From Candidatus Microthrix subdominans (GTDB taxonomy: Bacteria > Actinomycetota > Acidimicrobiia > Acidimicrobiales > Microtrichaceae), in the NCBI GenBank assembly GCA_016719385.1, contig JADJZA010000007.1:558001-622000 (forward strand): a stretch of DNA of 64,000 bases, read 5' to 3'. Below, piece after piece: positions 26,935 to 35,921 of the stretch (position 1 is its first letter; each line of letters opens with the position of its first letter). Position numbers and translations under genes: made by a program. Below the pieces are notes generated by a model, which saw only the letters and a list, made by a program, of their open reading frames with translations, had not been told where the DNA came from and ran no database searches.

Positions 26935-28665
26935 TTGCTGATCAAACTTTTGCGAAACCACCTCGGCCCGTTCAAGTGGCTGCTGGTGGGCATCGTGTTC
27001 TTCCAATTCCTCCAGACGCTGGGAACCTTGTTTCTGCCCACGTTGAACGCCGACATCATCGACAAGGGGGTGGCCACCGGCGACACCGGCTACATCTGGT
27101 CGGTCGGCGGGCTGATGCTGATCATCACGCTGGCTCAGGTGTGCTTCGCTGCGGTCGCCGTGTACTTCGGGGCCAAGATGTCCATGGGCTTCGGCCGCGA
27201 TGTGCGCTCCAACCTGTTTCACAAGGTGACCGGCTTTTCCACCCAGGAGGTGGGCACCATCGGTGCGCCGTCGTTGATCACCCGGGTGACCAACGACGTC
27301 CAGCAGGTGCAGATGGTGCTGGTGATGGCAGCCACCCTGATGGTGGCCGCCCCGATCATGGCGATCGGCGGCATCGTGCTGGCGCTGCGCCAGGATGTCG
27401 GTCTGTCGGCGCTGCTGTTAGTGAGCGTCCCAGCGCTGGTGATCGGCATCGGCCTGGTGCTCGTCCGCCTGGTACCTCAGTTTCGGGCGATGCAGGAGCG
27501 CCTCGACGCGGTCAACGGTGTGCTGCGGGAACAGCTGATGGGCATCCGTGTGGTGCGGGCGTTCGTCCGGGAACCCTTCGAAGGGGTGCGCTTCGCCGGC
27601 GCCAACGATGATCTGACCGACACGTCGCTGAAAGCCGGCCGGTACCTGGCCTTCATGTTTCCGTTCGTCATGGTGGTGCTCAACCTGTCGAGCGTGGCGG
27701 CCGTGTGGATCGGCGGCAGCCGGATCGGTGCCGGCGACCTCGAGATCGGTCAGCTGATCGCCTTTCTGTCCTATCTGATCCAGATCCTGATGTCGGTGAT
27801 GATGGCCACGTTCATGGCCGTGATGATCCCCCGGGCGGCGGTGAGCGCCGACCGCATCCAGGAGGTGCTCGACACGCCCTCCACGATCGTCGTGGCCGAT
27901 CGACCCGTCGAGGCGCTCGCACGGCGGGGCTCGCTCGAGCTGCGCAACGTCGGCTTCGGCTACCCGGGCGCCGATGCGCCGGTGCTCGCCGGCATCACGC
28001 TCACCGCCTCGCCGGGAGAGACCACAGCGATCATCGGCAGCACGGGATCGGGCAAGACCACCCTGCTCAACCTGATCCCTCGGTTCTACGACGCCACCGA
28101 GGGTGAGGTGGTCGTCGACGGCGAGAACGTCCGCGACATGGTGCCCGAGCTGTTGTGGAGTCGCATCGGCATGGTGCCCCAGAAGCCCTACCTGTTCTCG
28201 GGCACCGTCGCCTCCAACCTGCGCTTCGGTGATCCTGACGCCACCGACGAACAGCTGTGGGAGGCGTTGGAGGTGGCCCAGGCCGCCGACTTCGTCGCCG
28301 ACATGGACGGCGGCCTCGACGCCCGCATCGCCCAGGGGGGCTCCAACGTGTCCGGCGGGCAGCGCCAGCGGTTGGCGATCGCCCGGGCGCTGGTGCGCAA
28401 GCCGGGCATCTACCTGTTCGACGACTCCTTCTCGGCCCTCGACCTGGCCACCGACGCCCACCTCCGCGAGGCGCTGGTGCCATGGACCAGCGATGCCACC
28501 GTGGTCATCGTCGGCCAGCGTGTGGCCTCGATCCGTACCGCAGACCAGATCCTGGTGTTGGAGGACGGCGAGCAAGTGGGGTTGGGCACCCACGACCAAC
28601 TGATCGAGACGTGTCCCACCTACCTGGAGATCGTGGAATCCCAGCGCGTGGAGGAGCCGGCATGA
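26935..28665 (+). CDS. ABC exporter half-transporter, degenerate NBD subunit
   Basis: A 576-residue type I (type IV fold) ABC exporter half: six membrane helices (about residues 15-300), then an NBD with Walker A GSTGSGKTT near residue 370, signature VSGGQRQRLAIARAL near 472 and Walker B YLFDDSFSALD. The residue after the Walker B Asp is Asp, not the catalytic Glu. This marks the degenerate subunit of heterodimeric exporters such as TM287/288 or BmrCD. The start is TTG at 26935 (LIKLLRNHLGPFKWLL follows). Its stop overlaps the ATG of the second half by 4 bp, which supports a heterodimer. The exported substrate, drug or lipid, is unknown. Confidence 0.88.
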   Translation: MLIKLLRNHLGPFKWLLVGIVFFQFLQTLGTLFLPTLNADIIDKGVATGDTGYIWSVGGLMLIITLAQVCFAAVAVYFGAKMSMGFGRDVRSNLFHKVTGFSTQEVGTIGAPSLITRVTNDVQQVQMVLVMAATLMVAAPIMAIGGIVLALRQDVGLSALLLVSVPALVIGIGLVLVRLVPQFRAMQERLDAVNGVLREQLMGIRVVRAFVREPFEGVRFAGANDDLTDTSLKAGRYLAFMFPFVMVVLNLSSVAAVWIGGSRIGAGDLEIGQLIAFLSYLIQILMSVMMATFMAVMIPRAAVSADRIQEVLDTPSTIVVADRPVEALARRGSLELRNVGFGYPGADAPVLAGITLTASPGETTAIIGSTGSGKTTLLNLIPRFYDATEGEVVVDGENVRDMVPELLWSRIGMVPQKPYLFSGTVASNLRFGDPDATDEQLWEALEVAQAADFVADMDGGLDARIAQGGSNVSGGQRQRLAIARALVRKPGIYLFDDSFSALDLATDAHLREALVPWTSDATVVIVGQRVASIRTADQILVLEDGEQVGLGTHDQLIETCPTYLEIVESQRVEEPA

Positions 28666-30638
28666 GCAACCCCACCGGTCACGACAAGCAGCCCATTGGC
28701 AACGACAAGCCCGACGGCAACCACAAGCCGGACGACTTGGCAGCGCTCGACAGCGACGCCGAAACCGGGTCGGCCCATGATCCCAAGAAGGTCGCCTCTG
28801 AGGCCCGGGCATCCGCGTCTCACGGTCCCAACCGGGCCGCTGCGGCCGGCATGCCGGCCGAGAAGCCCAAGGACCTCTCCGGTTCGGTCAAGCGGTTCGC
28901 CGGCCTGATGCGCCCCGAGCGCGCGGGCGCCATCGTGGTCGTGGCGCTGGCGATCGTGAGCGTCACCCTCACCGTGATCGGCCCCAGGGTGTTGGGCCGG
29001 GCGACCGATGTCATCGTCGCCGGTCTCAGCGGCAAGAGGGGGATCGACTTCGCCCAGCTGCACAACATCCTGATACTCGCTGCCGGGTTATACCTGGTGG
29101 CGTGGATCCTGTCGTACGGCCAGAACTACCTGCTCGCCGGCGTCGTGCAGCGCACCATGTCGCGGGTGCGTTGCGACGTTGAGGAGAAGATCAACCGGTT
29201 GCCCCTCAGCTACGTCGACCGCCAGCCACGCGGTGACCTGCTCAGCCGGGTCACCAACGACATCGACAACGTGGCCCAGAGCCTGCAACAGACCCTGGGT
29301 CAGATGCTGACCTCGCTGTTCACCATCGTCGGGGTGCTGCTGATGATGTTCATCATCTCCCCCCTCCTGGCGCTGGTGGCGCTGATCACGATCCCGGCCG
29401 CCCTCTTTCTCACCAAGTTCATCGCCGCCCGGTCGAAGAAGCGCTTCATCGCCCAGTGGAAGCACACCGGCACGCTCAACTCCCACGTTGAAGAGGCCTT
29501 CACCGGGCACGCCCTGGTCAAGGTGTTCGGCCGCCAAGCCGACACCGAAGCAGAGTTCAACGACGTCAACGAGCAACTGTACGAGGCCAGCTTCGGGGCG
29601 CAGTTCATCTCGGGGATCATCCAGCCGATGATGATGTTCCTGGGCAACCTCAACTTCGTGGCCATCGCGGTGATCGGCGGTCTGCGGGTGGCCTCGGGGT
29701 CGATGTCGTTGGGCGACGTACAGGCGTTCATCCAGTACTCCCGGCAGTTCACCCAGCCGCTCACGCAGGTGGCGGCGATGGCCAACGTGTTCCAGTCGGG
29801 CGTGGCGTCGATCGAGCGCGTGTTTGCCCTGCTCGACGTCGACGAGGAGTCGCCGGATCCGGGCCACCCCGCCGAGATGACCGAGCAGCGCCAGGGACGG
29901 GTGGAGTTTGCCGATGTGTCGTTCTCCTACGAACCGGACCGACCGCTGATCCGGGACCTGTCGCTCGTCGCACAGCCGGGCGAGACCGTGGCGATCGTCG
30001 GCCCAACCGGGGCCGGCAAGACCACGCTCGTCAACCTGTTGATGCGCTTCTACGACATCGATTCGGGCACGATCATGATCGATGGGGTCGATATCGCCCA
30101 GATGACCCGCCACCACCTGCGTGGCGCGATGGGCATGGTGCTTCAGGACACGTGGCTGTTCGGCGGGACGATCCGCGAGAACATCGCCTACGGCAACCTT
30201 GAGGCCTCCGAGGAGGAGATCATGATGGCCGCCAAGGCCACCTACGTCGACCGGTTCGTGCGCACGCTGCCCGACGGCTACGACACGGTGATCGACGACG
30301 AGGGCGGCAACGTGTCCGCCGGCGAGAAGCAGCTTCTGACGATCGCTCGGGCGTTTCTGGCCCAGCCGGCGATCCTGATCCTCGACGAGGCGACGTCGTC
30401 GGTCGACACCCGCACCGAGGTGCTGATCCAGCATGCGATGGCGGCGCTGCGCACCAACCGCACCAGCTTCGTCATCGCTCACCGCCTGTCGACGATCCGC
30501 GATGCTGACATCATCTTGGTGATGGACGACGGCCACATCGTCGAGCAGGGCAACCACGACGAGCTGCTGGCCGCCGGGGGCGCCTACGCAACGCTGTACA
30601 ACGCCCAGTTTGCCGGCGCCGCCCGCGACGTGGTGTAG
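28662..30638 (+). CDS. ABC exporter half-transporter, catalytic NBD subunit
   Basis: A 658-residue ABC exporter half. A hydrophilic, charged N-terminal extension of about 85 residues (rich in Asp, Lys and Ala) precedes six membrane helices (from RPERAGAIVVVALAIVSVTL) and an NBD with Walker A GPTGAGKTT, Walker B LILDEATSSVD (Glu present) and the switch IAHRLSTIRDAD. The signature is VSAGEKQLLTIARAF, off the LSGGQ consensus, as in TM288-type partners. The degenerate ATP site is thus formed by the first subunit's Walker B and this signature. The ATG at 28662 overlaps the first gene's stop. The frame further upstream lies inside the first gene and is not coding. Confidence 0.88.
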   Translation: MSNPTGHDKQPIGNDKPDGNHKPDDLAALDSDAETGSAHDPKKVASEARASASHGPNRAAAAGMPAEKPKDLSGSVKRFAGLMRPERAGAIVVVALAIVSVTLTVIGPRVLGRATDVIVAGLSGKRGIDFAQLHNILILAAGLYLVAWILSYGQNYLLAGVVQRTMSRVRCDVEEKINRLPLSYVDRQPRGDLLSRVTNDIDNVAQSLQQTLGQMLTSLFTIVGVLLMMFIISPLLALVALITIPAALFLTKFIAARSKKRFIAQWKHTGTLNSHVEEAFTGHALVKVFGRQADTEAEFNDVNEQLYEASFGAQFISGIIQPMMMFLGNLNFVAIAVIGGLRVASGSMSLGDVQAFIQYSRQFTQPLTQVAAMANVFQSGVASIERVFALLDVDEESPDPGHPAEMTEQRQGRVEFADVSFSYEPDRPLIRDLSLVAQPGETVAIVGPTGAGKTTLVNLLMRFYDIDSGTIMIDGVDIAQMTRHHLRGAMGMVLQDTWLFGGTIRENIAYGNLEASEEEIMMAAKATYVDRFVRTLPDGYDTVIDDEGGNVSAGEKQLLTIARAFLAQPAILILDEATSSVDTRTEVLIQHAMAALRTNRTSFVIAHRLSTIRDADIILVMDDGHIVEQGNHDELLAAGGAYATLYNAQFAGAARDVV

Positions 30639-30755
30639 GGCGAGCAGCAAAGCCTGAGGTTCACCTGCGAAGAACCTCGATGCGGGTGGTCCCGCCGGCG
30701 ATTGAATCGCGTATGTTGGAACGATGGGGCCGGGCGATAGCCAACTGGAGCGACA

Positions 30756-31064
30756 GTGAAGAGCCCGGTTCCTCGGCCGAAGATCTGGCGATTTGATCGG
30801 CTCATCACGGAGCATGCGTTCGACAAGCTTCGGCACATCGACTGCACGTTCGCAGAGTTCGACGCCGTCCTTGCACGGTCGACGGTGATCGAGGAAACGG
30901 TGATCTCGGAAGGGAACGTCAAGGAGCTGATCCTGATGATCGACTGGATACGTCCTCTGCATGCCGTTGTGGTTGTCGACGACCGCCGGGAGGAAGAACG
31001 AATTGTCACCGTCTACGAACCGCATGACGACCTGTGGGACGAGGGGTATCGTGTGAGGCGATGA
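30756..31064 (+). CDS. DUF4258-like putative toxin
   Basis: A 102-residue protein: LITEHAFDKLRHIDCTFAEF, then VIEETVISEGNVKELILMID, and HAVVVVDDRREEERIVTVYE. This pattern fits the DUF4258 RelE-like fold seen in toxin-antitoxin pairs, where a YgiT/MqsA zinc protein follows. GTG at 30756 has GGAG about five bases upstream. Its stop overlaps the ATG of the downstream zinc-finger gene by 4 bp (ATGA), the usual toxin-first order for this type. RNase activity is inferred from family and context only. Confidence 0.75.
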   Translation: MKSPVPRPKIWRFDRLITEHAFDKLRHIDCTFAEFDAVLARSTVIEETVISEGNVKELILMIDWIRPLHAVVVVDDRREEERIVTVYEPHDDLWDEGYRVRR

Positions 31065-31303
31065 AGCGATGCGGACAGTGTGATCAGGCGGAGAGAGTTC
31101 CGGTTCGCCGAGCGAAGCTGAGCGAGCGGAACCACAAGGTCGCCTTGGTTCTCGGGGTGCCCATGGAGGAGTGCCCCGCTTGCGGCGAGCGGTGGTTGGC
31201 ATGGGACGTGGCTGAGCGTCTCGACGAAATGCTCAACAGCATGCTGGCAGGTGACATAGAGGTCGCCACCAGGCACTATGCAACCGACCTCGAGGCCGCG
31301 TAG
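31061..31303 (+). CDS. YgiT-type zinc finger antitoxin-like protein
   Basis: An 80-residue protein with two CxxC zinc knuckles: MKRCGQC (Cys4, Cys7) and EECPACGERW (Cys38, Cys41). This is the N-terminal zinc domain of MqsA/YgiT-type antitoxins, followed by a helix (WDVAERLDEMLNSMLAG). It lacks the C-terminal HTH of full MqsA, as do other short actinobacterial YgiT proteins paired with DUF4258 toxins. ATG at 31061 overlaps the toxin stop and is preferred over a frame start at 31034. Confidence 0.78.
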   Translation: MKRCGQCDQAERVPVRRAKLSERNHKVALVLGVPMEECPACGERWLAWDVAERLDEMLNSMLAGDIEVATRHYATDLEAA

Positions 31304-31369
31304 AGCGGACGTCGTCGCGCCGGTTCCGGAGTGACGCAGGGAGTCTCGACGGCAAACCCTCTCGGTCAC

Positions 31370-32440
31370 TTAACCGCTGAACTTGACGATGAAGCTGCTG
31401 TTAGCGGCGATCTTTTCGCCGAGCAGTACCCGGTAGGCGACCTGGCCCTTGCGGTAGCCCCGCAGCGGGATCCAGTTGGCGACGCCGGGGTCGCGCTCGG
31501 ACACGGCGACGGTCACGGTGCCGTCCTCGGACATCTCGGCGTCGGCGCTGTTGATCGACGCCGGGGTGGAGCGCTGCTCCAAGGACTCGAACCAGGGGGT
31601 CGACACCACCACCGACCAGAACCGGCACGCCGGAGGCGTGAACGTGAGCGCGAGCTGTTCGTCGGTATCGAGCGTGAACCGACATCCCTGATAGGTGATG
31701 TCGGGTGTTGGGTAGAACAGCGACACCAGATCGTCGGAGACCTCGACATCTGGATCACTCTCGACCCGCGACCCCTCGGGGAAGGCCACCAGTTCGTACA
31801 GGGCGGCGTCTGCCCGGGCCTGACTGCAGATCCAGACGGCGGCGGCGTCGATCCCGGCTGCGAGGTCCGCCGGGTCGGGCAGACCGTCGATGCCTGCGCC
31901 GTCGGTTCGCTCGATCGTGATCGTTGCGGCTTGATGGTCGTGCGGATCTGAGAAGTACTCGCGCACCATGACCCAGAACGACCGGTCGTCGAGGTAAAGG
32001 CCGCCGGCGTCGTCCGGGGCGACCCCCGCGCCAACCGCGATCTCGAACGTTCCGTCAGTGGTGGTCATGTCGGTGTCGACCAGGCTCGAGACTGCGCGCA
32101 CCGGTCCGCCCGGCTCGTCGCGTGAGTAGACCACCACGCCGACGTAGACGGCGTTGCCGGGCTTGATCGTCAGGGCGTAGCTGTGGGCCGACGACACCGG
32201 CATGGTCGTGTAGATCGTGTCCGGACTGTCGCCGAGAAACTTGCGGGTCGGCGACATCCACACCGTCGGCAGCGGCCGGGCCGGGTCGGCCCGCTCGACG
32301 AACAGGTCGAGGCCTGCCGAGCACAGACGCAACAGGTGCCGATGCGCATCGGCCTCCTCCGCAGCGCTGTCGAAGGGGCCCATCCCGTCGAGTGCCTCGC
32401 CGATCCGGTCGAGCAGCCGTCTCATCGCGTTGGCGGTCAT
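31370..32440 (-). CDS. DUF1214 domain-containing protein
   Basis: A 356-residue protein. The C-terminal DUF1214 core has RFWSVVVSTPWFESLEQRST, then a short strand, and VANWIPLRGYRKGQVAYRVL, the order typical of that family. The N-terminal half (RPLPTVWMSPTRKFLGDSPD, IYTTMPVSSAHSYALTIKPG) resembles the first barrel. DUF1214 proteins are of unknown function and are often annotated as envelope-associated. There is no signal peptide here. It converges on the YgiT gene at 31303, with a 66-bp gap. Upstream lies a remnant of a CPBP protease gene. Confidence 0.8.
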   Translation of the reverse strand: MTANAMRRLLDRIGEALDGMGPFDSAAEEADAHRHLLRLCSAGLDLFVERADPARPLPTVWMSPTRKFLGDSPDTIYTTMPVSSAHSYALTIKPGNAVYVGVVVYSRDEPGGPVRAVSSLVDTDMTTTDGTFEIAVGAGVAPDDAGGLYLDDRSFWVMVREYFSDPHDHQAATITIERTDGAGIDGLPDPADLAAGIDAAAVWICSQARADAALYELVAFPEGSRVESDPDVEVSDDLVSLFYPTPDITYQGCRFTLDTDEQLALTFTPPACRFWSVVVSTPWFESLEQRSTPASINSADAEMSEDGTVTVAVSERDPGVANWIPLRGYRKGQVAYRVLLGEKIAANSSFIVKFSG

Positions 32441-32470
32441 GCGCGCAGGGTACCCAACCAGAACGATCGA

Positions 32471-32747
32471 TCACGTTCTCCGGAGGGCGATCAGCGCCGC
32501 AGCGTAGGCGAAGCGGTGTGTCGCCCAATGCGCCAATATTGGGGTGTTCAGGCTCTGCGATCGCAGTTGCGCGGTGTGATGCCGTGACCACGCAGATCGC
32601 CACGGCGAGGTTGGCCGTGATGTACCAGACGCCCGGGAGCCCCAGGTTGCCGATCAGGTTCCATGCGCCGATGACCAACAGTGTCCCGACCAGCATCCGG
32701 TGATCGTCGATCGACCGGTCTGCCGTGCTGGCTGGGCGGTGATCCAT
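32471..32747 (-). pseudogene. CPBP intramembrane protease remnant with internal deletion
   Basis: The N-terminal part (from ATG 32747) gives MLVGTLLVIGAWNLIGNLGL and PGVWYITANLAVAICVV, the first two membrane helices of a CPBP protease. In a different frame, the last part reads SQSLNTPILAHWATHRFAYA followed by AALIALRRT and a stop at 32471, the conserved C-terminal helix with its His. The middle (about 120 residues, including the Glu-Glu motif) is missing, so the gene is dead. This explains most of the 456-bp stretch between the DUF1214 and SDR genes. The remaining part (32748-32896) is the promoter region of the SDR gene. Confidence 0.45.
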
Positions 32748-32896
32748 CCGTTTTCCGCACAGAACGAGGATACGTGGTGCTCGGAGGGCCTCATGCGGGA
32801 GCGGTGTACGAAACCGGGTGGCTACGCTCGGGCTGTGGCACAGATCACGGTCGAGAGACGAGCCATGGGAACCCTGGTGGTAGCGAGGGGTGGACG

Positions 32897-33733
32897 ATGA
32901 GCGGCCGGTTTTCGGGGCGTCGAGCGATTGTGACCGGAGCCAGCCGGGGCATCGGCGCCGGGGTGGCCGAGCGGTTGGCGGCGGAGGGTGCAGCGATGGC
33001 TTTGGTCGCCCGCACTGTGGAGGGCCACGATCGCCTCGTCGGCAGCCTGCAGGAGACAGCCGACCGTCTGGCCGTCTACGGCGTGCCGGTGGCGCTGGTG
33101 CCGGTCGACCTGTCCGATCCTGAGGCGCGGTCCCGGGTGGTCGACACAGCGGCCGAACGGCTGGGCGGCCCGATCGACATCCTGGTCAACAATGCAGCCG
33201 CGGCGATGTACGGCGACGTCGCCGACATGCCGCTGAAGCGACGTCGGTTGCTTTTCGAGCTCAACGTGCACGCCCCGCTCGACCTGGCCCAGGCGGCCAT
33301 CCCGGCGATGCGGGCGGCGGGGGAGGGGTGGATGGTCAACGTGTCGAGCGCAACCTCCAGGCCGTGGGCCGGACCGCCGTTCGTGCTCGGGTCGCAGGGC
33401 GCGGCCACCACCGCTTACGGCGCGTCAAAGGCAGCGCTCAACCGCATGACCAACGGCCTCGGTGCCGAACTGGACGGCACCGGCATTCGAGCAAACACGA
33501 TCGAACCCCGGGCGGCGGTGTTGACCGAGGGCGCCGACGCCCTGGTCGGTGGCACGCTTCGGGCCGACCAGGTGGAGACCCTGGAGCAGATGGTGGAGGC
33601 GGTCGTGGCACTCTGTGACTGCCCGGCCGATGTCACCGGGGCGTCGTTGGTCAGCGGCGACCTGCTCGACGAATGGGGAATCGAGGTGCGGAGGCTCGAC
33701 GGCTCGGCACTCGACGAGAGCGCGACGAACTAA
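32897..33733 (+). CDS. Short-chain dehydrogenase/reductase
   Basis: A 278-residue SDR with TGASRGIGAG near the N-terminus, NNAAAAMYGD, catalytic Ser in NVSSATSRPW, and Tyr/Lys in TAYGASKAALNRM. It is an NAD(P)-dependent oxidoreductase of unknown substrate. ATG at 32897 begins MSGRFSGRRAIVTGASRG, a normal Rossmann start. A frame reaching back to 32681 is not supported. It stands 13 bp before the DegT-like gene, so the two are likely co-transcribed and may act on the same sugar or keto compound. Confidence 0.85.
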   Translation: MSGRFSGRRAIVTGASRGIGAGVAERLAAEGAAMALVARTVEGHDRLVGSLQETADRLAVYGVPVALVPVDLSDPEARSRVVDTAAERLGGPIDILVNNAAAAMYGDVADMPLKRRRLLFELNVHAPLDLAQAAIPAMRAAGEGWMVNVSSATSRPWAGPPFVLGSQGAATTAYGASKAALNRMTNGLGAELDGTGIRANTIEPRAAVLTEGADALVGGTLRADQVETLEQMVEAVVALCDCPADVTGASLVSGDLLDEWGIEVRRLDGSALDESATN

Positions 33734-33746
33734 CAGGGGGAGATCG

Positions 33747-35000
33747 ATGAGCAAGCCATCCGACAAGCGGATCGACTACGCAGGCAGCGTGCACGGCGAG
33801 GAGGAGATTGCCGCCGTCGTCGACGTGCTCAGCGGGTCGTCGACAGCGATGCGCATCGGCAAGCACGTCCGCAAGCTGGAGCAACTGGTGGCGGCGACCT
33901 TCGACAAGCGGCGCGGGGTGATGGTCAACAGCGGCTCATCAGCGCTGTACCTGGCCATCGAGTTGCTCCGCCCGCAACCGGGCGACGAGATCATCACCTC
34001 GCCGGTGACGTTCTCCACCGATATCGCCCCGATGGCCCGGGCCGGCGTGACCCCGGTGTTCGTCGACGTCACGCCCGACACCTACCAGCTCGACACCGAT
34101 CGGCTGGAGGAGGCGGTCACCGACCGGACCATCGCCATCCTCGTGCCCAACCTGATCGGCAACTGTCCGGACTGGGACGTGATCCGCGAGGTGGCCGACC
34201 GCCACGACCTCGTCGTCATCGAGGACAGCTGCGACTGCATGGGCGCCACGCTGCGGGGCACGCCGACCGGCGCCCGAGCGGACATGTCGCTCACCAGCTT
34301 CGCCCTGTCGCACATCATCACCGCCGCCGGCACCGGCGGCATGATCTGCCTGGACGACGACGAGTGGGTCGACCGGGCACTCAAGCTGCGCCGCTGGGGT
34401 CGCCGAAGCGAGGTGGCGCTGTGGGGCTCCAAACGGGGCGCCCCGGTCGAGGAGGGGGAGCGGCGGTTCTTCTCGCAGCTGCCGGACGGGCAGACCTACG
34501 ACGACCTGTTCATCTTCGACGAGCTCGGCTGGAACTTTGAGCCGTCCGAGCTGTCGGCCGCGTTCGGTGTGGTGCAGATGGGCCGCCTCGACGGGTTCCT
34601 CGAGCGTCGCAAGGCCAACGAGGCCCAGCTCACCGACTTCTTCGGCGGCCACATCGAGCACTTCGTGCTGCCCCGGCTCACCCCCGACATCGACACCGCC
34701 TGGCACATGTACCCCATCCAGATCCGACCGGACTCGCCGATCGACCGGGGTGAGTTCCAGCTGCACATGGAGCGGGCGGGCGTGGACACCCGCATGGTGT
34801 GGACCGGCAACGCCACCCGTCAGCCGGCTTTTGCCGACATCACGTTCCGCCAGCCGGCCGACGGCCTGCCCAACGCCGACCGTGTGATGGAGACCGGCCT
34901 GGTGCTGCCCTGCAACCATGCGATCGACGACGACGGCGTCGCTTACATCTGCGAGACGGTCACCGCCTACCTGGACGGGTTGCCGGCGGGCGGTGCCTAG
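33747..35000 (+). CDS. DegT/DnrJ/EryC1/StrS family PLP enzyme with His in place of the PLP lysine
   Basis: A 417-residue fold-type I PLP enzyme of the DegT family: VMVNSGSSALYLAIELLRPQ, PGDEIITSPVTFSTDIAPMA, VFVDVTPDTYQLD and VIEDSCDCMGA (Asp binding the PLP nitrogen). At the internal aldimine position, where aminotransferases read SxxxK, it has SFALSHIITAAGTGG, with His189 replacing Lys. The same swap defines the sugar 3-dehydratases ColD and E1/RfbH, so dehydration rather than transamination is likely. No cysteine cluster for an E1-type iron-sulfur centre follows. The start has GGGGGAGATCG upstream. A frame from 33549 overlaps the SDR and is rejected. Confidence 0.85.
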   Translation: MSKPSDKRIDYAGSVHGEEEIAAVVDVLSGSSTAMRIGKHVRKLEQLVAATFDKRRGVMVNSGSSALYLAIELLRPQPGDEIITSPVTFSTDIAPMARAGVTPVFVDVTPDTYQLDTDRLEEAVTDRTIAILVPNLIGNCPDWDVIREVADRHDLVVIEDSCDCMGATLRGTPTGARADMSLTSFALSHIITAAGTGGMICLDDDEWVDRALKLRRWGRRSEVALWGSKRGAPVEEGERRFFSQLPDGQTYDDLFIFDELGWNFEPSELSAAFGVVQMGRLDGFLERRKANEAQLTDFFGGHIEHFVLPRLTPDIDTAWHMYPIQIRPDSPIDRGEFQLHMERAGVDTRMVWTGNATRQPAFADITFRQPADGLPNADRVMETGLVLPCNHAIDDDGVAYICETVTAYLDGLPAGGA

Positions 35001-35009
35001 CATCCGGGC

Positions 35010-35837
35010 ATGGCGCTCACTTCGTATCGCAACGACGGGCTGACCTTCGAGGTCGATGACAGCGGCGGTGCGGCCGAGGCGGTGGTGCTGTTGCACGGCT
35101 TCCCCCAGACGCGCACCAGCTGGGCGGGGCTGACGCCGCACCTGGTGGGTGCCGGCTACCGGGTGCTCGCCCCCGACCAGCGGGGCTACTCGCCCGGCGC
35201 CCGCCCGAAGCGTCGGCGCGACTATGCGATCGGACGACTGGTCGGCGACGTCCTAGCACTGGCCGATGCGGCCGGACTCAAGCGCTTTCACGTGCTGGGG
35301 CATGACTGGGGCGGAGGTGCCGGATGGGCGCTCGCCGAGGCCCATCCCGAGCGGCTGCTGTCGCTGACCTCGCTGTCGACGCCCCATCCTCGGGCGATGG
35401 CAGCGTCGATGGTGCGCAGCAACCAGGCCCTCAAGAGCTGGTACATGCTGGCGTTCCAGTTGCCGTGGCTGCCGGAGGCGATCATCGAGTCGAACGCCGG
35501 CGGCGAGCGGGTTCGTGGGGCGTTGATCGACGCGGGCATGGCCCCCGCCGAGGCGGACGACAGCATGGAACTGCTGCGCAACGGGGCAGCGCGAGGTGCC
35601 CTCGGTTGGTACCGGGCCCTGCCCTTCGCCGGCAGCCAAGAGAGTCGCCCGACCGAGGTGTCCACGCTGTACATCTACAGCACCGGCGATGTGGCGCTCA
35701 GCCGCAAGGCGGCCGACCTGACCGAGAACTACGTGCGCGGGCCCTATCGCTACGAGGTGCTCGAGGGCGTCAGCCACTGGATCCCCGACGAGGCCGCCGA
35801 CACGGTGGCGCCGATGATCCTGGAGCACCTCGCCTGA
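35010..35837 (+). CDS. Alpha/beta hydrolase, epoxide hydrolase-like
   Basis: A 275-residue alpha/beta hydrolase. The oxyanion strand HGFPQTRTSW is followed by PDQRGYSPGARP, then the nucleophile elbow GHDWGGG with Asp99. An Asp in this place is typical of epoxide hydrolases and haloalkane dehalogenases rather than esterases. The late His is in VSHWIPDEA near residue 253. The HGFPQT motif and a missing halide-binding Trp pair favour epoxide hydrolase. ATG at 35010 is 9 bp after the DegT stop, so it may share the transcript with the SDR and DegT genes. Confidence 0.8.
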   Translation: MALTSYRNDGLTFEVDDSGGAAEAVVLLHGFPQTRTSWAGLTPHLVGAGYRVLAPDQRGYSPGARPKRRRDYAIGRLVGDVLALADAAGLKRFHVLGHDWGGGAGWALAEAHPERLLSLTSLSTPHPRAMAASMVRSNQALKSWYMLAFQLPWLPEAIIESNAGGERVRGALIDAGMAPAEADDSMELLRNGAARGALGWYRALPFAGSQESRPTEVSTLYIYSTGDVALSRKAADLTENYVRGPYRYEVLEGVSHWIPDEAADTVAPMILEHLA

Positions 35838-35921
35838 GGCGGTCATCCGCCCTAATTGTCATTCAAATGTGTCCCGGCGACGTCATAGCGGCGTGTGGAC
35901 CCAGTTGAAGCTGAAGCGGGG

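Noticed and set aside
28257..28661. Extension of the second ABC subunit into the first ABC gene
   Set aside because: It lies inside the coding region of the first subunit in another frame. ATG 28662 in an ATGA overlap is the normal start.
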